From Bacteroidota bacterium (GTDB lineage Bacteria; Bacteroidota; Bacteroidia; Flavobacteriales; Schleiferiaceae): 64,000 nucleotides of DNA. Position 1 is the stretch's first letter, and every line of letters starts with the position of its first letter. The position numbers and the translations under genes are program-made. Location: positions 18,032 through 82,031 of the forward strand of contig JANSYJ010000011.1 of the NCBI GenBank assembly GCA_024742495.1, given 5' to 3'. Shown here piece by piece: positions 36,276 to 49,000 of this stretch. The notes below the pieces were generated by a model. The model was not told where the DNA came from. It saw only the letters and a program-made list of their open reading frames with translations, and searched no databases.

Positions 36276-37043
36276 ATGGGGTTCCTCGGCTTTAGCTTCC
36301 TTGATTTTATTGATATCCTATTGGTGGCTTTTTTACTCTACCAATTATACCGACTCATTAAAGATACGGTAGCGATAAATGTGCTAATCGGTGTCGCCGC
36401 GATTTACTTAGTTTGGAAATTAGTTGAGGCCCTGCAGATGGAGTTGCTCAGTGAAATACTAGGGCAGTTTATTGGCGTAGGAGTTATCGCGGTAGTAATC
36501 GTTTTTCAACAAGAAATTAGGCGATTCTTATTAATGATAGGATCCACTAACTTCACCCGAAGAAAGGCTTTATTACGTTGGTGGCGGGTACAAGATGATG
36601 ACAGCAGTCAAATCGATTATCGAGAAGTGGTGAAAGCCTGCGGGGCTATGACCCAAACTTTTACGGGAGCCTTAATTGTTATTGAGGGCGATTCGAAGCT
36701 AGGTTTTTATACGAGTACGGGAACACCAATCGGTGCTCAGGTGAGCGGCAGTTTACTGGAAAGCATTTTTAATAAGAACTCACCCTTACATGACGGGGCG
36801 GTTATTATCACAGGCCCAAAAATAGTGGCCGCTGGTTGCATTCTTCCCCTTACCGAAAAAACCAATTTACCTTCTCGTTTTGGTTTAAGACATCGTGCCG
36901 CGCTTGGTATATCGGAAAAAGCCAATGCCCTGGCAATTGTCGTTTCAGAGGAAACGGGCGAAATTAGTGTTGTAGAAAATGGCCAGTTTCGAAACAAAGT
37001 AAGTTTGGAAGAGCTGCAAACTATTTTACATCCCTCAAATTAA
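36276..37043 (+). CDS. cdaA: Diadenylate cyclase (CdaA type)
   Basis: The 255-residue protein has three N-terminal membrane helices (about 8-95, starting with FIDILLVAFLLYQLYRLIK) and the DAC domain. LHDGAVII (DGA motif near 168) and GLRHRAALGISE (RHR motif near 203) are the nucleotide-binding residues. It makes cyclic di-AMP from two ATP, a signal that controls osmolyte transport and cell-wall homeostasis. The usual GTRHR is GLRHR here, a minor change. Coupling to folP is common in this phylum. Its stop overlaps the end of the convergent tolC-like gene by four bases. Confidence 0.94.
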   Translation: MGFLGFSFLDFIDILLVAFLLYQLYRLIKDTVAINVLIGVAAIYLVWKLVEALQMELLSEILGQFIGVGVIAVVIVFQQEIRRFLLMIGSTNFTRRKALLRWWRVQDDDSSQIDYREVVKACGAMTQTFTGALIVIEGDSKLGFYTSTGTPIGAQVSGSLLESIFNKNSPLHDGAVIITGPKIVAAGCILPLTEKTNLPSRFGLRHRAALGISEKANALAIVVSEETGEISVVENGQFRNKVSLEELQTILHPSN

Positions 37044-38509
37044 TTGAGGTAGTCGGGCGTGTATTCAATCACCTGATCTCTTTCAAAATCGTATAAACTT
37101 AATTGGCGGATGGTATAGTAGGCTACCCAATACCTTTGTAATTCCTGTAAATAGCTCTGCTTAGCGCCGTCCTTTTCGCTTTGTGCGATGTTAATATCGG
37201 TGATGGATATTTTTCCCGTAAGGTAACGTTGACGAGCAACCTCATATCTTTTTTGTGCTACCGTATCCGCCTTAGCGGCAATACTCAAACGTTTGTACTG
37301 AGCATTAAACTGCATCACCTGAAGGAAAATTTCTTGCTCAAAATTGATTTCATCTTGCTCAATATTCACTTCTTGCAATTGTCGATTTGCCTCCGCTCTC
37401 CTAATTTGTGAACGAGCTTGCCCCCAATCGATTATGGGAATATTTACGCCAATAGAAAGATTTTGCTGCTGGGCAAATGGATTGCCATAAGCGGCTTGTA
37501 GATCATCAGCTTGACGGTTTAAACCGAAATTTGCTCTTAAATTAAAATTGTAATTGGTATTTCCGCGTGCCTGCGCAACCCCTTGCTCGGCAACAATTCG
37601 TCTCCGTCTAAAATCTAGAACAGCTGCCCGGTTTTTGCGGGCTTCATTCAGGGCCTTGTCTAAATCTACTTGAACATTTGGAACCGCACTGGGCACCACT
37701 AATTCCAAATCCTGACCAGTAGGAATTCCCAAATACCGTTTGAGTTCTTGAGCCGCTACCTCATAGTTTAAGCGGGCATTGGTAAGGGCATTTTCTGCAT
37801 TAAGAAAGTTAAGTTCAATTTGAAGAAGGTCGTTTTCAGCAATTTTACCCAAATTATAACGACCCTTGGAAATCTTAAAAATGGTATCATTATTCCGCAC
37901 GTTCAATTCTGCAATTTGCATCCCTATTTTAGATACTAGGGCATCGAAGTACAAACGAGTAGTTTCAGAAGCAATTTGCTCTAAATCCTCGGAATAGGCT
38001 CTTCGTGAAGATTCGTAGGCCAAAGGCTGAATCTTATTTTGCCACTTCAAGTCATTATAGAGAAACATCGGTTGGAAGTAGGAAATGGAGATCGGAGTGT
38101 TAAAGTAATTTACCCGGCGATCAGGACTGTAAACATCGGTCCTCTGCAAACTACTAATCAAGGAAAGTCTTCCCCCCGTCCAAACTACATTCTGATCTAA
38201 GGATAAATTTCCACTTAAAAATAATTGCTCTCGCTCGGGGAAATCAAAGGTGCCATCTGGCAGCGTTACCCGATCTATGGCGCTTGAATAATTGGGTAAG
38301 GTACCGCTTAGATTAAGCTGAGGTAGTAGGCTGGCTCTAAATTGACGATAATTCCAATACCTGTTTTCGGCGGTATTAATAGCTCGGTAGTAGGAGGGTG
38401 ATTGTTTTTGAGCTTCTAATATGGCGGTTTGTAATTCCAGCATCTGGCTTTGGGCAACAGCTTGACCTAAGCCGAAAAGCAAGATTGTAGAAAGCAGTAG
38501 TTTATTCAT
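37040..38509 (-). CDS. TolC-family outer-membrane efflux protein
   Basis: The 489-residue protein has a signal peptide (MNKLLLSTILLFGLGQAVAQ) and two related halves of long amphipathic helices. ALTNARLNYEVAAQELKRYLG and QVMQFNAQYKRLSIAAKADTVAQKR (in parts) are typical of TolC-like channels. The ATG at 38509 was chosen because it starts the signal peptide; the frame extends to 38566. It overlaps the permease gene by eight bases and is third in an adaptor-permease-TolC operon, suggesting a tripartite export pump. Substrate is unknown. Confidence 0.88.
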   Translation of the reverse strand: MNKLLLSTILLFGLGQAVAQSQMLELQTAILEAQKQSPSYYRAINTAENRYWNYRQFRASLLPQLNLSGTLPNYSSAIDRVTLPDGTFDFPEREQLFLSGNLSLDQNVVWTGGRLSLISSLQRTDVYSPDRRVNYFNTPISISYFQPMFLYNDLKWQNKIQPLAYESSRRAYSEDLEQIASETTRLYFDALVSKIGMQIAELNVRNNDTIFKISKGRYNLGKIAENDLLQIELNFLNAENALTNARLNYEVAAQELKRYLGIPTGQDLELVVPSAVPNVQVDLDKALNEARKNRAAVLDFRRRRIVAEQGVAQARGNTNYNFNLRANFGLNRQADDLQAAYGNPFAQQQNLSIGVNIPIIDWGQARSQIRRAEANRQLQEVNIEQDEINFEQEIFLQVMQFNAQYKRLSIAAKADTVAQKRYEVARQRYLTGKISITDINIAQSEKDGAKQSYLQELQRYWVAYYTIRQLSLYDFERDQVIEYTPDYLN

Positions 38510-39815
38510 AGCGCAAGGATTCAACCGGGTTCTTTTCCGCGGCTTGTCGAGCTGGAGAGAGCCCAAATATTAGTCCGGTAATAGAAGCTACTCCAAAGGA
38601 AATAACAATAGAAAGTGGGCTAACGATGGTTTCAATATTCGCAAATTCACTAACCAGGTAGGAGGCTAATAAGCCGAGTATGACACCTATTATACCTCCG
38701 CTAAGGCTAATGAGCAGGGCTTCGAAGAGAAATTGAGTAATGATATCTTGTTTTTTAGCACCAATGGCCAATCGCGTTCCAATTTCCTTGGTGCGTTCTA
38801 AAACGGAAGCGAGCATGATATTCATAATGCCAATACCACCTACTAAAAGTGAAATACCGGCAATTGCGCTTAAAACCAAATTGAAAATATCTTTGGTTCG
38901 CTGCTGTTGCTCTAACAATTGTTGTGGAATAATAACTTCGAAATCAACCACTTCATTATGTTTCCTGGTAAGCAGTCGACTGATTACTTCGGCACTCGAT
39001 TCGAGATACTCACTATCATCGATTTGCACCACCAAACGGTCGAGTTGATGATAGTTGAGGTCTTTTTTTGGACTGTCTTCATCATCATCATCAAAACCGC
39101 GTGACTGACGTAAACGCCCACGGTCGCGGTATCGACTAAGAATAGTGGTAATCGGTGCATAGATATCCATATTATAATCGCGGATACCTAAGTTTTCTTG
39201 CGCTTTCGCGCTGATATTTAAAGTTTGGGAAACACCAATAACAGTCAGCCATTGTGAACCTACTTTAATCTTTTTCCCTAGGGCACGTTCACCAGGGAAA
39301 AGCTTCTTAGCCATTCCGCTGCCAATTATGCAAACTGGTTCTTGGTTTTCCATATGCCCTTGGGAAAACATCTGTCCGTAACGCAAGGGAATATTTGAAA
39401 CCTCAAAATAGGAAGCCTCTACGCCAATAAGTTTGGTGCTTCTTCTCCTACCAGAGGAAATTACCGATGTTTCAATGACCACTTCTGGACTGATGGCAAC
39501 GGCTGCAGGAATGATCTTTAAAATACTTCGAGCATCACTTAAATCGAGACCCTTCGAAAACTTTCGTGGTTCGGAAACCATGTCTTCAGAAACCTCCTCA
39601 TCTCTTTGCTCAACCAGGGGTTTAATCTCAATATTATTAACACCAACTAATTCTATTTGCTTTAAAATTTCCGCTTGTGCTCCCTCACCAATGGCTAGCA
39701 TGGTAATTACAGCCGCCACGCCAAAAATAATTCCAAGTGCGGTTAGTACCGAGCGCAAGGTGTTGGCCAAGATGGCATCTAGGGCAATATTTAAATTGGT
39801 GAGCAAGCGATCCAT
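38502..39815 (-). CDS. MacB-like ABC transporter permease
   Basis: The 437-residue protein has the FtsX/MacB layout. A first helix follows TLRSVLTALGIIFGVAAVITMLAIGEGA, then a periplasmic MacB-PCD region of about 240 residues, then three helices near 310-430 with GGIGIMNIMLASVLERTKEIG. It ends with GLSPARQAAEKNPVESLRYE. There is no ATPase domain, unlike E. coli MacB. It is flanked by an adaptor gene (four bases upstream) and TolC. An acidic stretch DDDDEDSPKKD in the periplasmic loop is unusual. The ATPase partner is not in this operon. Confidence 0.9.
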   Translation of the reverse strand: MDRLLTNLNIALDAILANTLRSVLTALGIIFGVAAVITMLAIGEGAQAEILKQIELVGVNNIEIKPLVEQRDEEVSEDMVSEPRKFSKGLDLSDARSILKIIPAAVAISPEVVIETSVISSGRRRSTKLIGVEASYFEVSNIPLRYGQMFSQGHMENQEPVCIIGSGMAKKLFPGERALGKKIKVGSQWLTVIGVSQTLNISAKAQENLGIRDYNMDIYAPITTILSRYRDRGRLRQSRGFDDDDEDSPKKDLNYHQLDRLVVQIDDSEYLESSAEVISRLLTRKHNEVVDFEVIIPQQLLEQQQRTKDIFNLVLSAIAGISLLVGGIGIMNIMLASVLERTKEIGTRLAIGAKKQDIITQFLFEALLISLSGGIIGVILGLLASYLVSEFANIETIVSPLSIVISFGVASITGLIFGLSPARQAAEKNPVESLRYE

Positions 39816-39819
39816 GGCT

Positions 39820-41061
39820 CTAGTTTAAGCGCTGAATATCTTGGTCAACTGCCGATGCAGGCTCAGTGAGAAAGACCTCTGCATCCGCTTTTAGCCCTGC
39901 TTCAATTACGGCAAATTCATCATTCCGAGCACCAATTTTTACCTCTTGTTTTTCAATGGAAACTCCCTTGATGTAAACAAAGGTTAGATCATCTTCACTA
40001 AAAATAGCTTCCAATGGAATTTGCACGACGGAGTCTAAAGTGCTGGTAATAATTTCGTTGGAGGTAGTCATTCCGGGTCGGTAAGTACTGTCCGATTCAT
40101 TCACCGTAATTACAATCTCAAAGACTTTGCTCTCCGAATTTTCACGGTCTTCTCCAACATTGGCTACTTGGCTAACCGTGCCATTTAATTGCACATCCGG
40201 GAAGGCATCTAAACCGATGTTCACTTGCTGGCCTTCCTTAACCTTGCGAATGTCCACTTCATTGATATAAGTCTTGCTTTCCATCACACTTAAATCGGGG
40301 AGGGTGGCTACCCCTGGATCCCAAGGCGATATGCTCGAACCGGTTTTTCTTTTACGGCCACCCCATTCTCGGATATAGGTTACCATGCCCGGTTTAGGCG
40401 CACTAATTCGGAATTCTTTTTCGAGGTCTTGAAGCTTTTCGTATTTGTTGCGGGTTTGCGCCAAATTAGCACCGGCCTCAATCATTTTCGCTCGACTTTG
40501 CTTCTTCTTAATTTCGTAATTCTCGCGATTTTGCTGAATGTTTTGTTCCAGCTTTTCTAAGTCTAGTTTTAGCCTTTGCACCGTTGCTGGCGGTTCAAAA
40601 GCACTTTGTTCAATTTCTACTTTTTTCTGACGGATATCAAACAATAAACTTTCAATAGTGCTGCGTTGTTGGCGCAGTTCGAGCGAAGTATCGAGCTGGG
40701 TTTGGGTGTACTGGCTATTCGCTTTTTCTAATTCGGTGTACAACTCATTGAGTTTACCACTGAGCTCGGTTTTATCGAGTTGGGCAACGAAATCGCCTTT
40801 TTCTACATAAGTTCCTTCAGGAACAATATCCGAAATCTTGATATTAAATAAACCGTAGCGACGTACATTTTGAGGTCCAGTTATATCCTCCGAGTTTTTG
40901 GCTAATAATTCTCCAGAGCTAGTTACGGCGTCTTGGAAATCGGCGACAAAAGATTTGGTGGTAATATCTCGTGAAATTTCTTCTTTACCACTTAAGGCCC
41001 AAAAGATTAGGATTAGGACGAGAATGCCGCCGCCAATCCACAAATTGCGATTTTTCTTCAA
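39820..41061 (-). CDS. Efflux periplasmic adaptor (HlyD/MacA-like)
   Basis: The 413-residue protein has a single N-terminal membrane anchor (WIGGGILVLILIFWALSG), a lipoyl-like segment around SSGELLAKNSEDITGPQ, and a long coiled-coil hairpin (about 80-210). A beta-barrel region follows with ESKTYINEVDIRKVKEGQQVNIGLDAF (in parts) and PGMTTSNEIITSTLDSVVQIPLEAI. This is the adaptor architecture linking an inner-membrane permease to TolC. It heads the three-gene efflux operon. Confidence 0.9.
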   Translation of the reverse strand: MKKNRNLWIGGGILVLILIFWALSGKEEISRDITTKSFVADFQDAVTSSGELLAKNSEDITGPQNVRRYGLFNIKISDIVPEGTYVEKGDFVAQLDKTELSGKLNELYTELEKANSQYTQTQLDTSLELRQQRSTIESLLFDIRQKKVEIEQSAFEPPATVQRLKLDLEKLEQNIQQNRENYEIKKKQSRAKMIEAGANLAQTRNKYEKLQDLEKEFRISAPKPGMVTYIREWGGRKRKTGSSISPWDPGVATLPDLSVMESKTYINEVDIRKVKEGQQVNIGLDAFPDVQLNGTVSQVANVGEDRENSESKVFEIVITVNESDSTYRPGMTTSNEIITSTLDSVVQIPLEAIFSEDDLTFVYIKGVSIEKQEVKIGARNDEFAVIEAGLKADAEVFLTEPASAVDQDIQRLN

Positions 41062-41106
41062 GCTAATAGTTTTACAGAGCGGTACGAAGGTAGGGGTTTT
41101 ATATTT

Positions 41107-44047
<2,941 letters not shown>

Positions 44048-44085
44048 TTAATTGAAATTTGGCAATGCACTTTTCGAGAGGTTGG

Positions 44086-44093
44086 CAAAAATA
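44086..44093 (-). promoter_or_regulatory. Possible -7 promoter element for icd
   Basis: On the minus strand this reads TATTTTTG, a perfect TAnnTTTG match 45 bases before the icd ATG. No TTG at the expected distance was found, so the call is tentative. Confidence 0.35.
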
Positions 44094-44167
44094 GCAAAAT
44101 GGAATGCAATAACTCGTATAAATAGGAGGGGTCCTAAATGATTGATTACAGTCAAAAATCTATATCG

Positions 44168-45973
44168 CTATTCGATGTCAAGGCCCAGTTGTTCTCGCAG
44201 CTTGGCAAGGTTTGGATTCTTGTCCAAGAGATACTGGTACTTCTCTGGGGCCGAGTAGGGATCTAGCTTTTGACTCCCTTTTACTATGTTAACTGTAAAG
44301 TGCAGTGCGAAGTTTTGTAGTTTTTCCCGACAAAAGTAGAGCAGCTCACGTTTTATATCTTGAAAGGTTTGCGCTTGCAGGGTATTGTCCAAGGTGATCT
44401 GAACTTCGCTGTTTTCTAGTATCTTAAGTTCTTTATTGGCGAGGGTGGCGACTACAATTTTTAGTCCTTTCCCTTTCGCTTTTTCCACAAAAGCATCCCA
44501 AACCGTTTTTAGTCCTTCTTGGTCGAAAGGATTTTGCGGTTTTCCTTCTACCGGCTTATCAAGATCTTCCTCTTCTTCTTCAAGCTGTTTTTCTTTGGCT
44601 CCGTTATCTCCGCTAAGGGCTTGGTTTATAGAGAAAGTGCCTGAACTGCGTTTGCGTTTTAATTTACTTTCGCTTTGAGTGGGAGCTTTTGCTGTTTCTT
44701 CAATTGGCTTTGTAGGAGTTTTAGGATTTGCTGCAGTCACCGCCGCATTTGGACTTACTGGAGCTTCCTTAGGCAATACATTTTCCTTTGGACTTTCAGC
44801 CTTTTGAATAGGTGCTGAGCTGGCCTCCTTGCTAGGGCTGGCAGGGGAGCTGGGCTGAGGACTATCGCTTGGGCTTAATTCAGGCTTTTTTTTTTCTCCG
44901 CTATTTGCAGAGATAGTTTTGTGCCAAAGCATTACTAATTCCAGCAAGGAGAGCTCTACGAGCAAGCGGGCATTATTGCTATTCTTGTAACGAACATCGG
45001 CCTCGCTAAGAGTTTTTAAAGCATTTAATAAAAACCGGCTATTTACGGCTATGGCCTGAGTTTTATAGCGCTCTTGGACCTCTTTACCTACTTCTAGTAA
45101 AGGAACCGTACTTGGATCTTGACAAACTAATAAATCACGACAGTGGGAAGCCAAGCCATTTAAAAACAAGTGTCCATCAAAACCATTTTCCAATATTTCA
45201 TTGAAAAGATTGAGGATGGCAGCTTGATCATTGGCCATAACAAGCTCAATGGTTCTGAAGTAATAATCGTAATCGAGGATGCGTAAGTTTTCAATTACAT
45301 CTTGGTAACTTACTTGCTCCCCGGAAAAAGAAACAATTCGATCGAAAATAGATAGGGCATCTCTTAAGGCTCCATCGGCTTTCTGTGCAATAATGCGCAA
45401 AGCCGAATCCTCAACCTTTACTCCTTCTTTCTCGGCTACTTGTAAGAGATGGCTTGCAATGTCCTCCACCGATATTCGCTTGAAGTCATAAATTTGACAG
45501 CGACTTAAAATAGTAGGAATAATTTTGTGCTTCTCGGTGGTGGCCAAGATAAATATGGCATGCTTAGGCGGTTCTTCCAAGGTTTTAAGAAAAGCATTGA
45601 AAGCCTGCTGAGAAAGCATGTGTACCTCATCAATGATGTACACTTTAAATTGGCCAACTTGAGGTGCAAAGCGCACTTGGTCAATTAGGTTTCGAATATC
45701 ATCTACCGAATTATTGGAAGCGGCATCTAATTCGAAAATATTAAAAGAAAAATCCTGATCGGAATCTTGCGGCCCTTCCGAATTAATCATCCTGGCCAGA
45801 ATGCGTGCTGAAGTAGTTTTACCTACTCCTCGCGGACCGGTAAATAATAAAGCTTGCGCTAAATGATTGCTTTCTATGGCTTTATGTAAAGTATTGGTCA
45901 CATGCTGCTGCCCTACCACCTCTTCAAAAGCCTGGGGGCGATACTTACGTGCCGATACAATGTAATTCTCCAT
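44168..45973 (-). CDS. dnaX: DNA polymerase III subunit gamma/tau
   Basis: The 601-residue clamp-loader ATPase starts NYIVSARKYRPQAFEEVVGQ. Walker A is GPRGVGKTTSA, the DEXH-type motif is VYIIDEVHMLS, and ILATTEKHKIIPTILSRCQ is the SRC sensor. The four zinc-binding Cys usually found between Walker A and ELDAASNNSVDDIR are absent, replaced by NSEGPQDSDQDFSF. To my knowledge this is a feature of Flavobacteriia DnaX. A long Ser/Pro/Lys-rich linker (about 365-470) precedes the tau C-terminal domain. The ATG at 45973 is preferred over a TTG three codons upstream. Confidence 0.95.
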   Translation of the reverse strand: MENYIVSARKYRPQAFEEVVGQQHVTNTLHKAIESNHLAQALLFTGPRGVGKTTSARILARMINSEGPQDSDQDFSFNIFELDAASNNSVDDIRNLIDQVRFAPQVGQFKVYIIDEVHMLSQQAFNAFLKTLEEPPKHAIFILATTEKHKIIPTILSRCQIYDFKRISVEDIASHLLQVAEKEGVKVEDSALRIIAQKADGALRDALSIFDRIVSFSGEQVSYQDVIENLRILDYDYYFRTIELVMANDQAAILNLFNEILENGFDGHLFLNGLASHCRDLLVCQDPSTVPLLEVGKEVQERYKTQAIAVNSRFLLNALKTLSEADVRYKNSNNARLLVELSLLELVMLWHKTISANSGEKKKPELSPSDSPQPSSPASPSKEASSAPIQKAESPKENVLPKEAPVSPNAAVTAANPKTPTKPIEETAKAPTQSESKLKRKRSSGTFSINQALSGDNGAKEKQLEEEEEDLDKPVEGKPQNPFDQEGLKTVWDAFVEKAKGKGLKIVVATLANKELKILENSEVQITLDNTLQAQTFQDIKRELLYFCREKLQNFALHFTVNIVKGSQKLDPYSAPEKYQYLLDKNPNLAKLREQLGLDIE

Positions 45974-46051
45974 AGGGGACAAAGATAATATTCCTTCAAA
46001 TTTAGCTTCTAGAAATAAGAAAGAGCTGATAAGTTTTTTTAAGCGGCTAAA

Positions 46052-46082
46052 TTGAAATTATACAGCAAACCTTTTATTTTTG
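46052..46082 (+). promoter_or_regulatory. Bacteroidota-type promoter placing the start codon at the transcript end
   Basis: TTG (46052-46054) and TATTTTTG (46075-46082) are 20 bases apart and match the consensus fully. The ATG of the following gene begins only four bases after the -7 element, so the transcript would have almost no leader. Confidence 0.65.
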
Positions 46083-46086
46083 TTAG

Positions 46087-49000
46087 ATGCTTTTAACCAA
46101 CCTTCGCTTTCAATTTCTTTTTGGCCTCCTATTGTTTTTCGCTATCAATCTCGGGGCGCAGTGCTCTTATGAGGCACATTTTAGACTGGACGGCAATCCT
46201 GCAGATTCCAGTATCCATCAAAATCATGGAACCTTTTTTGGCGGCAGTATTTATGCCGTTCATGATCGCTTTAATAATGCCAATGGCGCCCTTTATTTTG
46301 ATGGGGTAGATGATTACATTAATACCTTCACCACCTACGATTTACAAGAGCGAACGGTGAGTTTTTGGTTTTACGCTACGCGAACCAGTGGTATTAATGC
46401 CTTAATTGCGCACGATGCCAACAATTTAAGCTACGGAGCTTTTTCGGCAAATATTGAAAATGGCGAGCTAAAAGCACGTGCAGGCGGTTCACCGACATAC
46501 AGTATTAAAATGCCAATCGCTGCTCATAACTGGCATCATCTAGCTTTAGTAAGGCGAACCGACTCCGTATTTTTTTACCTCAATGGAAATTTCATTTTAA
46601 AAGGCCCTTCGAATTCAAATGGTAGTGCCTTTCAGGCTTATAATAAACTTGTTATTGGTGCCCACCGCAGTCGCTCCCAGGACTTCTTTAAAGGTCGGAT
46701 GGATGATCTCAAAATTTTTAATTGTGCTTTTGATCAGTCTCAAATAGATTCTTTATTTAATGATACTACGGGCATAAGGATTTCCCCTTGTACTCAGGGT
46801 TATTGGCCTTTTGAAGGAAATATACGCGATACTAGCGGCTATGGAAATCATGGCACTTTCCACGGAGCTCCTCAGCTTACCTTAGACCGAAATGGAAACC
46901 CAAATGGAGCTTATGAATTCGATGGAGTGGATGATTATATTCACACCAACACCACTTACGAGTTTGAGCAAAGAACGGCCATGGCTTGGTTTAAGCCCTA
47001 CGATGTCACCAGTAATCGCGTGGTCTTTATTCAAGATGCCAATACCCTAACTTATGGCGCCTTTAATGCCTCTATTCATACTGATGGTTCCTTAAGATCG
47101 CGAGCCGGTAATACCATTGGAACTATTATTTACCCCAATCTGGTCGCTAATGAATGGTACCATGTAGCTATTGTCCGGAGGCCAGATAGCTGCTTCTATT
47201 ACGTAAATGGCGTTCAAACGGCAAGTTCGATTGCCAGTGCAGGTGGCTCTACTTTTTTAGCGAATGATAAATTGGTGATAGGAGTGGGCCGCGAGGAAAA
47301 TGTTAAATTTTTTAAGGGAAAGATTGATGAAGTCAAAGTAATTGCCTGCGATTTAAATGAGTTTGAAATAGATTCCATTTACCAAACAGAAGTGCCCAAC
47401 CCATTACAAGGACTGCCCAACGATACAAGTCTTTGTCCTGGCGATAGCCTGCTAATCACTATGCCCAGTAGTCTAGCACTAAACTATCTTTGGGATAATG
47501 GCTCTACTTCCAATAGTAGAGTGATAAATCAAGCGGGAACTTATTGGCTACAAGTATCTAATGCTAACGATACATTAATTGACAGCTTGACTGTGGATTT
47601 CTTAAGTCTTCCCATTCCTAAGCAAATTGATACGGTGATTTGTGGACCTTTTAGTTTTACAGTAGATTATTCTGCTTCTATAGCGGATAGCTTACTTTGG
47701 TCTGACGGCAGTAGCGCGGTCATCCGAACTTTTAGTGGCGGAGTGAATTTGGGACTTAGTTTATTTGGACCTTGCGGAACGGTAAACGATTCCATTAAAA
47801 TTCAAAATTACAGTCCTTTAACGCCAAGCTTATTAGATACCACTTTGTGCCCTGGTGACTCTATGTTAATTGGTGATCGCAATCTTTCGGGGTATAGTTT
47901 CTTATGGTCAACTGGCTCCAACCAAAGTCAAATTATAGTTAATAGCCCGGGCGTTTATTGGTCTCAAGTAATGCTTCCTTGTGATACTATTACCGATACT
48001 ATTATTGTGCGCGCGGGGGAGCTGCCTTTGCCTCAAAATATTGATACCTCATTTTGTGTTCCTGGAGCATTTTCTGTGGATTATAGCCAAGCGACTATTG
48101 ATAGCGTGCTTTGGTCGGATGGAGACACCTCCACACTTCGGACCTTTACTAACAGCACCAATTTGTCGGTGATTCTCTATAGCTTCTGTGCAAATGTTAA
48201 CGACAGTTTGAAAATCCTAGCTGTTAGTCCGCTAGATGGACTCGTAAAAGATACTAGTTTATGTCCGGGTTTAAGCTTGCGAATTGGGAATCGCGCCAGT
48301 TCGGGCAATCAATTTAGGTGGTCAACTGGCGCTACTCAAAATCAAATTGTTGTTAATAGTTCAGGGGTCTATTGGTCAGAGGTAATTTCACCTTGCGATA
48401 CGGTGGTAGATTCCTTTTTTGTTAGCAGCCCGAGTCTATTGCCCAATCCCCTTATTGCAGATTCACTTTATCTCTGCGAAATAGGTGATAGTTTGCTAAT
48501 AGGCCCAGCCCTTGATTCTTCCATAAGCTACCAATGGTCTAATAATGCTGCCTCTTCCAGTCAATGGATTAGGGCAGGTGGAACCTATACCTTAAACGCG
48601 GATAATGGCTGTGAAATGAGAAGCTATGAATACAATATTGTAGACCTCTCGATTTTAGAGCCAGAGCCTTTTCTTGATACCACACTCTGCCAAGGAGAGA
48701 CCATTTTCCGTGACTTTAATCAATGGCCAGTAACCGAAATTCGGGTCAATGGAAATCAGATCAATAATGGCGCCTATCAGTTTGTAAGTTCAGGTGTTTA
48801 TAAAATCGAGTATGATCAACCCTGCGGTGTTTGGACAGATACCTTTAATCTTAGCTATGAAAATTGCGATTGCGAATTAGTGATGGCCAATGCCTTTACG
48901 CCAAATGGTGATGGACTTAATGATCGCTTAGCAATAAAGAGTGCCTGCTCAAACTTTGATTATGATATTGAGGTGTTTAATCGCTGGGGTATTTTAGTTT

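Noticed and set aside
39433..39828. Plus-strand 131-codon frame opposite the MacB-like permease
   Set aside because: It is a mirror of the real gene in antisense, with repeated Met/Ser/Ile residues typical of shadow frames.
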